Positions 21,300-27,999 of a stretch of DNA of 28,916 nucleotides are shown here, one piece after another. Within the stretch, counting starts at the first letter, position 1; the number at the start of each line of letters is the position of its first letter. The translations under genes and the position numbers were made by a program. Under the pieces are notes generated by a model. That model saw nothing but the letters and a program-made list of their open reading frames with translations, made no database searches and had not been told where the DNA came from. The stretch spans positions 1 through 28,916 of the IMG/VR virus record IMGVR_UViG_3300028925_001648; one strand, given 5' to 3'. This DNA is from a virus.

Positions 21300-21530
21300 T
21301 TAATAGTTTAAGTGTAAGTGTAATAAAAAAGAAGATATAACTAAAGCGACAAGTCCTAAACAACATAAGACAAATTTTGCTTGACTTATTTCGTTAGTGC
21401 TATCATCAATAGAATAATCTTTTTCTAAGTTAATATATTCTCCTTTAGCATTTTTAGAGTAAAAGAAATCTGCTGCTCCTTTACCGCTTAGGTTAAAGCT
21501 ATGACCTGTTTTTTTGTTTGTAATTTTCAT
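21300..21530 (-). CDS. Small tail-anchored membrane protein
   Basis: This is a 76-residue protein. Residues 1-45 are polar (KKTGHSFNLSGKGAADFFYSKNAKGEYINLEKDYSIDD). Residues 52-72 (KFVLCCLGLVALVISSFLLHL) form one transmembrane helix at the C-terminus, so the protein is probably anchored with its N-terminus in the cytoplasm. There is no signal peptide. Phage proteins of this form may alter the host membrane or exclude superinfection, but nothing here proves it. It lies just downstream of a strongly self-complementary gap (21572-21658) and is separated by two bases from the next start. Confidence 0.6.
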   Translation of the reverse strand: MKITNKKTGHSFNLSGKGAADFFYSKNAKGEYINLEKDYSIDDSTNEISQAKFVLCCLGLVALVISSFLLHLHLNY

Positions 21531-21571
21531 CTAGTTTGTGCGAGTTTTGGCTCGGCTTTTTTAGTTATTAA

Positions 21572-21658
21572 AAATAGTAGCAACAGGAATTTATTTTATA
21601 ACCCTGATATCTTTGTAGATAAATTCGTACCCTGTGCTTCGTGCTTTTACTACTATTT
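21572..21658 (-). terminator. Nested inverted repeats ending in a T tract
   Basis: The gap after the 140-residue gene contains nested pairs: AAATAGTAG (21572-21580) with CTACTATTT (21650-21658), ACAGG (21583-21587) with CCTGT (21631-21635), and GAATTTAT (21587-21594) with ATAAATTC (21619-21626). On the minus strand the outer stem is followed by UUUUUAAU. This suits a large terminator or attenuator. The outer arm overlaps the stop codon of the upstream gene. Confidence 0.45.
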
Positions 21659-22075
21659 AGTTTTAGTGTTTAAGTTATCCAAAATTGATTTTCCATTTTC
21701 ATCCCCATTAATATCAAGACAAGCATCTTTTTGAGCATTAACCCAATCATCTGACTGATATTTAGCGTAATCATCTGTAATTGTTTTAATATCGCACAAT
21801 ATATCTAGTGCTTGTAGTGTGCCTTTAAATTGTGGCATTTCTCTAACCATTTTATTATCTACTAATGTAACGGATATTTCAATTTCTCTAGCTATCAAAT
21901 ATTTAGTATCACCCATAGCTGAATTTTTAAATTCAAGTATCATTTTGTTAGCATTTTCTAAATTGTTAAATCTACTAGCATCATCTAAATCTTTAGACCA
22001 AATTGTAACATCATTAGTTGATGTAGTTAAATAGTACTTGTTTCTGTTTTCGCAAAAAATTGTAAATAGTTTCAT
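21653..22075 (-). CDS. First early-operon protein, function unknown
   Basis: This 140-residue protein begins MKLFTIFCENRNKYYLTTST. The first half is beta-rich (SVTLVDNKMVREMPQ), with a helix 'NNLENANKMILEFKNSAMG' and a C-terminal helix 'YAKYQSDDWVNAQKDACLDINGDENG'. No domain is recognised. It is the first gene after the long non-coding leader and promoter candidate, so it would be among the earliest phage products; host-takeover or anti-defence functions are typical of this position but unproven here. The stop overlaps an inverted-repeat arm that may terminate transcription. Confidence 0.6.
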   Translation of the reverse strand: MKLFTIFCENRNKYYLTTSTNDVTIWSKDLDDASRFNNLENANKMILEFKNSAMGDTKYLIAREIEISVTLVDNKMVREMPQFKGTLQALDILCDIKTITDDYAKYQSDDWVNAQKDACLDINGDENGKSILDNLNTKTK

Positions 22076-22098
22076 AGTTATAAATTTAAGTTATTAAT

Positions 22099-22247
22099 TA
22101 TAAAGAAACGCTTTAAAATATTCTACTTTTGAGGGAATCTACACGTTAAATCTACTCCTTTTGTCTAGTTTCTGATGTATCTAGTTACTAAGTGATGAGT
22201 TTAACCGGCTGTCAATCTGTGGAACATTTCAAGGAGCGTTTCTTATA
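22099..22247 (-). ncRNA. Candidate structured 5' leader of early operon
   Basis: TATAAAGAAACGCT (22099-22112) and AGCGTTTCTTATA (22235-22247) are complementary over 13 pairs with one bulged base, enclosing 122 bases. In the minus-strand transcript the 5' arm starts about where the promoter candidate predicts the first base. Inside, GUUAAA (22205-22200) can pair with UUUAAC (22150-22145), and CUCCUU (22236-22231) with AAGGAG (22160-22155), an interleaved, pseudoknot-like order. The leader ends 24 bases before the first early ATG. A riboswitch-like or protein-binding element is inferred. Confidence 0.4.
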
Positions 22248-22416
22248 GTACAAAACTACACCTTTTAAGTTATTCACACAATTTCTCATAACTTTATCTG
22301 CAAAGTTATTAACAATTATAATGTTAATAGTGTTTTAACTAGATAAGCAACTTCAACTGCTGTCTAGTATATAAGTATTAAAAAAGTGTGAAAGTGCCTG
22401 AAAAGGCTAAAGGGTA
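22248..22416. other. Gene-free AT-rich region, possible origin
   Basis: With the leader, this makes up the 341-base gap without a gene (22076-22416). It holds the promoter candidate, the DnaA-box-like TTATTCACA (22270-22278), a perfect hairpin TATTAACA (22307-22314) / TGTTAATA (22322-22329) with a 7-base loop, and scattered TCTAGT/ACTAGA hexamers (also in the leader). An origin of replication or control region is plausible. Confidence 0.3.
22251..22281 (-). promoter_or_regulatory. Candidate early promoter with DnaA-box-like spacer
   Basis: On the minus strand TTG (22281-22279), 20 bases, then TAGTTTTG (22258-22251) fit the Bacteroidota TTG / TAnnTTTG promoter. The start is expected near 22246-22244, at the outer arm of the leader helix. 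The spacer carries TTATTCACA (22270-22278, plus strand), a match to the DnaA-box consensus TTWTNCACA. Confidence 0.4.
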
Positions 22417-22494
22417 CTATAAATTAAGCAATATAACAACTACTATAATAAGCAGATATATTCCAAAGACTTGCCATGTGATGTCTTTCTTCAT
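22417..22494 (-). CDS. 25-residue single-span membrane peptide
   Basis: ATG 22494 overlaps the TGA of the metallophosphatase (ATGA) and opens a 25-codon frame reading MKKDITWQVFGIYLLIIVVV then ILLNL, ending in TAG at 22417-22419. It has a short polar, lysine-bearing N-terminus and one hydrophobic helix from about residue 9 to the end. This is the form of a small membrane peptide such as a holin regulator or lysis accessory. The stop-start overlap and the clean hydrophobic pattern are the evidence. Confidence 0.6.
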   Translation of the reverse strand: MKKDITWQVFGIYLLIIVVVILLNL

Positions 22495-23216
22495 AATTCC
22501 ATTAAAAGATTAATAGGTAGTGTGCCATTATTTAAGACTACTGAGCAGCCTATGGCTTGGCGTTTAAAATTTTTAGCGTAATTTGCAGCATACGTGTCAG
22601 CATCTACACCACATCCAACCTGCATCCCAAAGACTTTAAAACGCTTTCCAACAAACCACTTACAATATGCCTCTGTATGAGTGTGTCCACAAACACTAGA
22701 CATTAGATTATTCTTTGCTTTGGCTTGTGCCTGACCACCTTCTCCATGTTCGTATAGCACATCATCATATACTACTGATTCTACCCAATTCCAAGCAGGA
22801 GTATTTAGGACTTCGTTATAAGACTTAATCCATTCTTTAGGTATTCCGCCTGAAAACGCCTTACGACTAGCCATCCTATCATGGTTTCCTATACATACAT
22901 CAGCAATAGGGAATGCTTTATACCAATCAGCTACTTTAATAATAGTCTTTTCAAGTTCTAGTCCCGCCGAATCCCCGTTCGGGTCTGGCTCATGAAAAGA
23001 ATACGCATGATTATCCAAAATATCCCCAATAAATATTACCTGATTACAGTTGTAAGTTTCATATTGCTCAATACAGAAATCTAAATATCCATCTAAACAA
23101 AATGGTTCATGAAGGTCGCCGATAACTAGGATATTCCTAGCTTCGGTTTCCCTCATTTTTTCTAGTGCCACAATCTCATGTGGCTTTAATCTAAATCTAT
23201 TATTTTGACTTTCCAA
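22491..23216 (-). CDS. Calcineurin-like metallophosphoesterase
   Basis: This 241-residue protein has all the motifs of the two-metal phosphoesterase family: GDLH at 33-36, GDILDNH at 64-70, GNHD at 110-113, an EHGE segment at 156-159, and GHTH at 177-180. The active site should hold two metal ions. The substrate is unknown; phage members may act on nucleotides, nucleic acid ends or proteins. The gene lies between a membrane protein (overlap 17 bases) and the 25-residue membrane peptide (ATGA), inside a lysis-type cluster rather than the replication block, which is unusual and could mean late expression. Confidence 0.85.
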   Translation of the reverse strand: MESQNNRFRLKPHEIVALEKMRETEARNILVIGDLHEPFCLDGYLDFCIEQYETYNCNQVIFIGDILDNHAYSFHEPDPNGDSAGLELEKTIIKVADWYKAFPIADVCIGNHDRMASRKAFSGGIPKEWIKSYNEVLNTPAWNWVESVVYDDVLYEHGEGGQAQAKAKNNLMSSVCGHTHTEAYCKWFVGKRFKVFGMQVGCGVDADTYAANYAKNFKRQAIGCSVVLNNGTLPINLLMEL

Positions 23217-23385
23217 AATCTGCTAAAGATTGTCCACCAAGCATTGCTATTAAACTCCACCAAACCTTAGAAACTGCATCTTCATCAGCACCTAATGCTG
23301 TTGCAATCATAGGAACTAAAATAGAACTGATCCCTAACCATACTTTCTTAGAGGTTAAAAGCTGTGTAATAATGTAATTTTTCAT
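23200..23385 (-). CDS. Holin candidate 2, small membrane protein
   Basis: This 61-residue protein begins MKNYIITQLLTSKKVWLGISSILVPMIATALGADEDAVSKVWWSLI. A hydrophobic helix spans 14-31 and a second weaker one about 41-54, with a charged C-terminus (DFGKSK). The size and two short spans fit a holin or antiholin. Its neighbours are DUF5675 (one base upstream) and the metallophosphatase (17-base overlap). Its identity as a holin is inferred, since holins share no sequence signature. Confidence 0.55.
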   Translation of the reverse strand: MKNYIITQLLTSKKVWLGISSILVPMIATALGADEDAVSKVWWSLIAMLGGQSLADFGKSK

Positions 23386-23386
23386 G

Positions 23387-23800
23387 TTATTTATTTTTGA
23401 TTATTAAATTAATATTTGTGCCGCCCAAATTTATGATTTCTTTCATAAGTAAATCCATTGCTAAAGTTGAATTATGAACAATATTGTGTTGGCTTCCCTG
23501 ACCTACTAGGATGCACCCCCTTGTGTCTTTAGCTGAATTTCCCCTGTGAAATAATATAAATGAACGGTCTTTTACTTCTTGAACTAATAAGTGTAAATAT
23601 TCTCTTGTTGCTGATTCTCTTGGGTATCTTATTCTTACTTTATAAATACCTATTGGAATGCAGGATATACTTCTTTGATTATCTCTATATGGTAATTCTA
23701 AAGTATCACAAAATCTTTCTCCATCAATAAACAATTCCCCAATAGTAGATTCATCAGTAAATGTATCTCTAAGAATTAAGAGATTAACGCCCTTGCCCAC
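23387..23800 (-). CDS. DUF5675 protein, possible cell-wall-acting lysis protein
   Basis: I choose GTG 23800 (MGKGVNLLILRDTFTDESTI, 137 residues), where the family pattern begins. The frame extends open to TTG 23905, but that part overlaps a well-supported small gene. The DUF5675 signature is present: 'TIGELFIDGERFCDTLELPYRDNQRSISCIPIGIYKVRIRYP' and 'DRSFILFHRGNSAKDTRGCILVG'. The H.GN....TRGC stretch resembles the His/Cys site of YkuD-type L,D-transpeptidases. It lies between two holin-like membrane proteins and no standard endolysin is present in the window, so it may supply or assist peptidoglycan cutting. The family's biochemical role is not established. Confidence 0.7.
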   Translation of the reverse strand: MGKGVNLLILRDTFTDESTIGELFIDGERFCDTLELPYRDNQRSISCIPIGIYKVRIRYPRESATREYLHLLVQEVKDRSFILFHRGNSAKDTRGCILVGQGSQHNIVHNSTLAMDLLMKEIINLGGTNINLIIKNK

Positions 23801-23888
23801 GATAGGTATTCTTATCTTGCTTTGAGTGTCTACCCTTACGCTTCTTTCTAGTGCGCTTATACACGCTCTTAACCACCTTAGAAGCCAT
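23784..23888 (-). CDS. 34-residue basic protein ending in RGQGR
   Basis: The ATG at 23888 directly follows the TAA of the 52-residue membrane protein (TAAATG), and the frame reads MASKVVKSVYKRTRKKRKGR then HSKQDKNTYRGQGR. Nearly half the residues are Lys or Arg. I recall tiny basic proteins ending in '(N/R)GQGR' at the same place in other flavobacterial phages. The function is unknown; nucleic-acid binding or a lysis role are possible. It overlaps the DUF5675 frame by 17 bases. Confidence 0.65.
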   Translation of the reverse strand: MASKVVKSVYKRTRKKRKGRHSKQDKNTYRGQGR

Positions 23889-24047
23889 TTATTTATTCTT
23901 TTCAAACTGAATGAATTTGTAAATAGTAAAAACTATTGCTAATGTCAACGACACAAGTGTTAAAATCTCGTTACAGTCTGTTATGCTGAAGCCAATAGCC
24001 GAGCCGTTAGCTAACCCTACTTGTATTGTGTCTTTTAGATTTGTCAT
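23889..24047 (-). CDS. Holin candidate 1, 52-residue membrane protein
   Basis: ATG 24047 opens a 52-residue protein reading MTNLKDTIQVGLANGSAIGF, then SITDCNEIL and a hydrophobic helix TLVSLTLAIVFTIYKFI before a charged end (QFEKNK). There may be a second, weaker span around 'GLANGSAIGFSI'. This 'GLANG.A...S.TDCNEVL' type is common just before lysis genes in flavobacterial phages, where it is proposed as a holin. The start lies inside the preceding 35-residue basic frame and the stop abuts the ATG of the RGQGR protein. Confidence 0.7.
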   Translation of the reverse strand: MTNLKDTIQVGLANGSAIGFSITDCNEILTLVSLTLAIVFTIYKFIQFEKNK

Positions 24048-24114
24048 TTTTCTTTTTCAAAAATTTCTTTAATTTTACCTTATTAACTTCTTTCACTTTA
24101 TATCTTCTCTTCAT
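24007..24114 (-). CDS. 35-residue basic protein after the connector gene
   Basis: The ATG overlaps the stop of the DUF6712 gene as TAATG. The frame reads MKRRYKVKEVNKVKLKKFLK then KKNDKSKRHNTSRVS, about half Lys/Arg. It overlaps the next gene's start by 41 bases, which lowers confidence. It has no recognised family. Its basic character and position recall the second small basic gene at 23784-23888. Confidence 0.4.
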   Translation of the reverse strand: MKRRYKVKEVNKVKLKKFLKKKNDKSKRHNTSRVS

Positions 24115-24674
24115 TATAAATTAGGAGTTAAAAAGTTTCTAATAGTTAATTTTGTTCCTTGCTGATTAGGTCTTTCTAAGTTTAGTCCTGCATAATATGC
24201 ATTACGGTCAGGATTTACATCTGCTCCAGAGTTTGTACTGTATTCAGGGAACAACGCTAAGTTGTTTGTAACGTACTCAATCATTCTTTCCATATAATAC
24301 TCTCCTGTATTTAATACCTCTGAACGTAATGCTTGTGCTTCTTCTGTACTTAAAGCATTTCCTGTTTCTGAGGTCTTAGAATATATATTCCCATTTTCAA
24401 TTTTAAATCTTAAAAAAGGTATGGCGTGGTAGAGAGCAAAATTTGGTAGCATATCTCCTATGTAAGTATCTACTAGGGTTTGGTATGCTCCTGCTAGTGT
24501 TCCTGCTATAATTTCGTTTTTTAATTTAGTCGTTAAATCAGTTCCTAGTTTAGTTTCTACATAGAGTTTTTGTGCCTGTCTTACAAAAGGTAATAATAAA
24601 TCTACATCTACATTTAAAGACATAGAGGTGCTATCCTTTAATTTTGCTTCACTTATAAATAATACGTATGACAT
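24114..24674 (-). CDS. DUF6712-type head-tail connector
   Basis: This 186-residue mostly helical protein has 'MSLNVDVDLLLPFVRQAQKLYVETKLGTDLTTKL' and 'LPNFALYHAIPFLRFKIENGNIYSK', the DUF6712 pattern of Bacteroidota phages, functionally similar to gp6-type head-tail adaptors that dock under the portal. It follows the portal gene after 5 bases. The C-terminus contains an Asn/Gly-rich loop and 'GTKLTIRNFLTPNL'. The connector role is inferred from family and adjacency to the portal. Confidence 0.65.
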   Translation of the reverse strand: MSYVLFISEAKLKDSTSMSLNVDVDLLLPFVRQAQKLYVETKLGTDLTTKLKNEIIAGTLAGAYQTLVDTYIGDMLPNFALYHAIPFLRFKIENGNIYSKTSETGNALSTEEAQALRSEVLNTGEYYMERMIEYVTNNLALFPEYSTNSGADVNPDRNAYYAGLNLERPNQQGTKLTIRNFLTPNL

Positions 24675-24679
24675 AGTTT

Positions 24680-26527
24680 CTAGTTATAATATCCGTTATT
24701 TTTCATTCGTCTTGGTGGTATTGCTACCAATTTGTCATTTTTCTTAGCTGTAAAGCCCTCTGACTTGGCTTTAGTGTAACCTATTAAATCAGCATCTTCT
24801 ATCTTTGTGGTCTTAGATTCTCCTATTACAGTCTTAAATATTCTTCTAGTCCAAAAGTGAAAACATTGTGGGCCTCCCTTATAAAGCCAAATTGAGTAAG
24901 TCGCTGCTCCATCAATACCAAAGCCTTTGTTTACAGGTTTTTTTCCCATATTGATAATGTCCTCTTTTCTGTAAAGCTTATTAGCACCCATCATCTGTCT
25001 ACAGAACTCTCTTTTAGTACCTGATTTGTTGGTTAGAAAATTATCATTTGCATAAACATATCTAACCCTGAAATAATCAGAAGTCTTTTTAGAGATTCCA
25101 TCTTGCTCTGATTTACGACTAGGCTTCGGACTTCCTGTTGATGCTAATTCTGTCTTCTCACTAGCTGCATCATTTAAAACTTCTTCAAAATCAAAGTCTT
25201 GGTGTTCTCCGTCTACAATTTCTTCTTCTATTAATTCCCAATTTTCAGGAATGTCCTCTCCATACTCTTCAATAAATAAATCTAGTTCTGTCTTTTCAAC
25301 TTTACTAAAGTCCTCCCTTACTTCTACATCTAATGGTGCTAATCCCATTTCTGCTCTTAACTCTTCTTCACTCATAATTCCTTTAAGATCTTCAGAAGTA
25401 AATTCTAAAGTTATAGGTTTTAATTGAACAAATGAAACAGGTAAGTCTATTTGATTAATCTTAAATATCTTGCTTAATGTTTTTATGATATGGTCTTGAA
25501 AAGGCATAATAACAGTATTAAGGTAAAAATTAGCAGCACTATTTAACTCATCTACATTAGAGCCTAAGCCACTATCATTTTTAATCCCCATCAGCATAGG
25601 ACTCGTAACTCTGTGAGCCGTTAAAATATTTTGTACTAATAATTCTTGTAAGCTTAAAAATAACTTATCTTGGTCTGCTACTGATACAGGAGTGATTTCA
25701 GGAGTCCTAGTCTTATCGTCTGAGAACGTTAGAATAAATTTACCTGCATTTTGTGAGCCTGTAAACTTATCTGTTAAACTCTGTTCTATCTGAAAACGCT
25801 CCTCTTGTGTTGGTACTCCATTAGCAAACGAAATAAAATAAGAGCCACTAAATCCATTCTTTATATTGTTTAGGTGAAACTCAGAAACCTTTTGGTCAAT
25901 TAGACTCCAATTGTTTCCTGCTAGATAATCAGGTACATAGTAAGCATTCATATTAGGAGAATAAGTTCCTGTATATAGTATTTGATTCGCACAAGTTCTA
26001 TCTTTTGCATTAAAAGCAGCTACTCTATGTGGTTTATTTTCCCTTACATTGCCCCAATCAGAAGAAACATAATACCCCCCTACTTTCCCTAAAGCGTCAG
26101 GCTTTTCGGCTCTAATCTTTTCTACAGGAATATGATAGATTTCAGCTATTTCAGTTCTGTCCTTACTCCATACAATATTTAAAGCGAATCCTCCCTGAAG
26201 CTTAAAGTCAAATGCTACTTTTTTAATTACTTCATGTAAGGTTTCATGGCTATTAGCGTACTCCATAAATAGCTTTAGCTTAGTAACTGTTTCTAAACTA
26301 TGTTCTTCCTCATCATTTATAATAATGTCTTGCGCAGAGATCATTTCAGCCGTAGCATTTATAATAGCAGCATTTGTAGAACTATTGTAATATAAATCTA
26401 TCAAGAATTGAGGATAGAGATTTCTCCAATTTTCAGTTCCGTACTCAATGAAATTTTCTCCATGCACTTCTGCAACTTGCGGTGAAGTCTCTGCCCCTAA
26501 ATTTATACTAATAATATTGTCTTTCAT
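24680..26527 (-). CDS. Portal protein with C-terminal extension
   Basis: This 615-residue protein forms the dodecameric ring at the head vertex. The portal core covers about residues 20-400: 'NWRNLYPQFLIDLYYNSSTNAAIINATAEMISAQDI' at the N-terminus, 'AEIYHIPVEKIRAEKPD', and 'NGVPTQEERFQIEQSLTDKFTGSQNAGKFIL'. From about residue 480 a separate domain follows, with 'YFRVRYVYANDNF', 'KREFCRQMMGANKLYRKEDIINMGKKPVNKGFG' and 'AATYSIWLYKGGPQCFHFW'. Similar domains occur fused to portals or proteases in flavobacterial phages, with unknown role. The connector gene follows. The portal lies far from the terminase, an unusual arrangement. Confidence 0.8.
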   Translation of the reverse strand: MKDNIISINLGAETSPQVAEVHGENFIEYGTENWRNLYPQFLIDLYYNSSTNAAIINATAEMISAQDIIINDEEEHSLETVTKLKLFMEYANSHETLHEVIKKVAFDFKLQGGFALNIVWSKDRTEIAEIYHIPVEKIRAEKPDALGKVGGYYVSSDWGNVRENKPHRVAAFNAKDRTCANQILYTGTYSPNMNAYYVPDYLAGNNWSLIDQKVSEFHLNNIKNGFSGSYFISFANGVPTQEERFQIEQSLTDKFTGSQNAGKFILTFSDDKTRTPEITPVSVADQDKLFLSLQELLVQNILTAHRVTSPMLMGIKNDSGLGSNVDELNSAANFYLNTVIMPFQDHIIKTLSKIFKINQIDLPVSFVQLKPITLEFTSEDLKGIMSEEELRAEMGLAPLDVEVREDFSKVEKTELDLFIEEYGEDIPENWELIEEEIVDGEHQDFDFEEVLNDAASEKTELASTGSPKPSRKSEQDGISKKTSDYFRVRYVYANDNFLTNKSGTKREFCRQMMGANKLYRKEDIINMGKKPVNKGFGIDGAATYSIWLYKGGPQCFHFWTRRIFKTVIGESKTTKIEDADLIGYTKAKSEGFTAKKNDKLVAIPPRRMKNNGYYN

Positions 26528-26537
26528 ATTTTTTGTT

Positions 26538-27221
26538 TTATAAACTAGCTAGTCTATCATTTACGTTAGAACTTAGAGAAGCATTAGAAATATTGTAAAT
26601 CTGCACCTCTGTGATTGCTCCGTTAAATGGATTGTTGGCAGGATTTCTAATACCTATTGCATCAATATCAACTGTTCCTGTCTTAGTGTCCGTGTCAGCT
26701 TGAAGAACGCCATTCCACCACATAGAGATTAAGCCACTTACTCGTGTTAAAACTAAATAGCCTGAACTCCACACACCTGAATCTAAAGTTAAATCTACTG
26801 CTGCTGTACCATCTATTTTCACCCTTAAAGTAGTAGTGTTTATTATCCTTAGCCATTCTTGATCCCCTGCTGAAACCCTAGCTAGAACAGTTCCAAATGG
26901 AGTAACAGGGCTAAGTTTTACGCCAACTGTAAAGTCTGCTGAAATACTTATTTCACTTGCAGATGATAGGTGTTCTCCTGTACCATCAAACTCTAGGTAT
27001 TCCCCTGCTACATTCCATTCAGGCATCTTAGCTGCATCTGTTTGCCTCATGTCATAAGTATTTGCAGATGAATCTGACCAAGCCGTAACATCAGCACCAC
27101 TTAAAGTGATTCCTGTATTTTTCTGATACCAAGCAACTAAACCTGTTTCGTCAACAGGACTCCACCCCCCTCCAAGACTTTTAGAAGAGACTAAACTTAA
27201 CGCTTGTTTAAGTGCTAACAT
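26538..27221 (-). CDS. LamG/concanavalin-like domain protein
   Basis: I choose ATG 27221 (MLALKQALSLVSSKSLGGGW, 227 residues), which overlaps the upstream stop as TAATG. An ATG at 27245 would lie inside that gene. From about residue 25, 'ETGLVAWYQKNTGITLSGADVTAWSDSSANTYDM', 'YLEFDGTGEHLSSASEISISADFTVGVKL' and the final 'FNGAITEVQIYNIS' are classic LamG/concanavalin-type strands that bind carbohydrates. The N-terminal 20 residues are helical and may anchor it to the virion. A head fibre or surface-adhesion protein is likely, given the head-gene neighbours. Confidence 0.7.
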   Translation of the reverse strand: MLALKQALSLVSSKSLGGGWSPVDETGLVAWYQKNTGITLSGADVTAWSDSSANTYDMRQTDAAKMPEWNVAGEYLEFDGTGEHLSSASEISISADFTVGVKLSPVTPFGTVLARVSAGDQEWLRIINTTTLRVKIDGTAAVDLTLDSGVWSSGYLVLTRVSGLISMWWNGVLQADTDTKTGTVDIDAIGIRNPANNPFNGAITEVQIYNISNASLSSNVNDRLASL

Positions 27222-27508
27222 TATAATACTTGTTCGTAATAACAAAGACCAACACCACTAGCTAAAGTTACGGCTGTTACATTTAAAAATATAGTTGTTC
27301 CTGCTGCCATTGTTTCTCCATGAAGATTTGCTATTGCACTTCCTGTTGCTGTAGTTGCATTAGCTGCTGATATTGTAGTTATTACACTCTCCACAGGGAA
27401 GTGAATACAATAATAATCTTTACCTGTCATTGCAGTTGTTTTTATTACATCACATCTGTTCTTTCCCATTTGCTCTGTCAAAAGCTGTTGTACGTTTTCT
27501 ATTGCCAT
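27221..27508 (-). CDS. Small structural protein
   Basis: This 95-residue protein has an N-terminal helix (MAIENVQQLLTEQMGKNRCDVIKTTAM) and a beta-rich rest, 'YYCIHFPVESVITTISAANATTATGSAI' and 'TTIFLNVTAVTLASGVGLCYYE'. I have seen similar sequences near capsid genes of flavobacterial phages. Its stop overlaps the next start. Nothing catalytic is visible. A head-associated or decoration role is inferred only from context. Confidence 0.55.
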   Translation of the reverse strand: MAIENVQQLLTEQMGKNRCDVIKTTAMTGKDYYCIHFPVESVITTISAANATTATGSAIANLHGETMAAGTTIFLNVTAVTLASGVGLCYYEQVL

Positions 27509-27519
27509 TTTTTAATTTT

Positions 27520-27999
27520 TTAAGGTCCTGTATATATATAATTTGTGCTTGGTGTTACTGTATGTTCTAAATATTGTACTTGCTCACTCCCTGCTTTTTC
27601 AGATAAAAATAGTTTTCCGATTCCCACAAGCCCTTGAACTACTCCGTTTGTCGGTAAAACAGGTAGTACATCTATTTCTGTTGCTGGTGCAGTTCCTAGT
27701 CCTATAGATACAAGACCCCTCCAAGATACCTCATATATTTCATATTTAAAATATCCAGCAGGTATTAAATTAGTTTCCCCTAAATACATATTAGGCGCAA
27801 CATTCCAAGTGAATCCTACTTTTGTATATCTAGGTAAAATAACCTCACTTTCTCCATAAGCATAAAATACCGCTTTATCCATATCGTTTATGAATTTAAA
27901 CAAACATCTTATCTGTGAAGAAGCTACAGAGTTATCTATTCTAGTGTCTTCTGTTGTAACGTATGCTGTGAAAGCTGTTTCTCTTACTGCCTGTATCAT
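27520..27999 (-). CDS. Virion structural protein
   Basis: I take ATG 27999 (MIQAVRETAFTAYVTTEDTR, 159 residues). The longer frame from 28020 would begin MIFLLYS within the repeated AT leader. 'SQIRCLFKFINDMDKAVFYAYGESEVILPRYTKVGFTW' and 'AGYFKYEIYEVSW' suggest a beta-rich domain. It is the first gene after a strong terminator and its ATG is embedded in TATTATATAGTATG, so it probably heads an operon. A head or neck role is inferred from position. Confidence 0.6.
   Translation of the reverse strand: MIQAVRETAFTAYVTTEDTRIDNSVASSQIRCLFKFINDMDKAVFYAYGESEVILPRYTKVGFTWNVAPNMYLGETNLIPAGYFKYEIYEVSWRGLVSIGLGTAPATEIDVLPVLPTNGVVQGLVGIGKLFLSEKAGSEQVQYLEHTVTPSTNYIYTGP

Noticed and set aside
21572-21658. 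tRNA or tRNA-like gene
   Set aside because: The ends pair, but no T-loop, anticodon arm or D-arm can be drawn on either strand.
22099-22494. CRISPR array or insertion sequence ends
   Set aside because: Only one inverted repeat pair and scattered TCTAGT hexamers; no regularly spaced repeats, transposase or target duplication.
23801-23905. TTG 23905 as the start of the DUF5675 protein
   Set aside because: The added 35 residues overlap the RGQGR microprotein in another frame and do not look like the family, so GTG 23800 is preferred.
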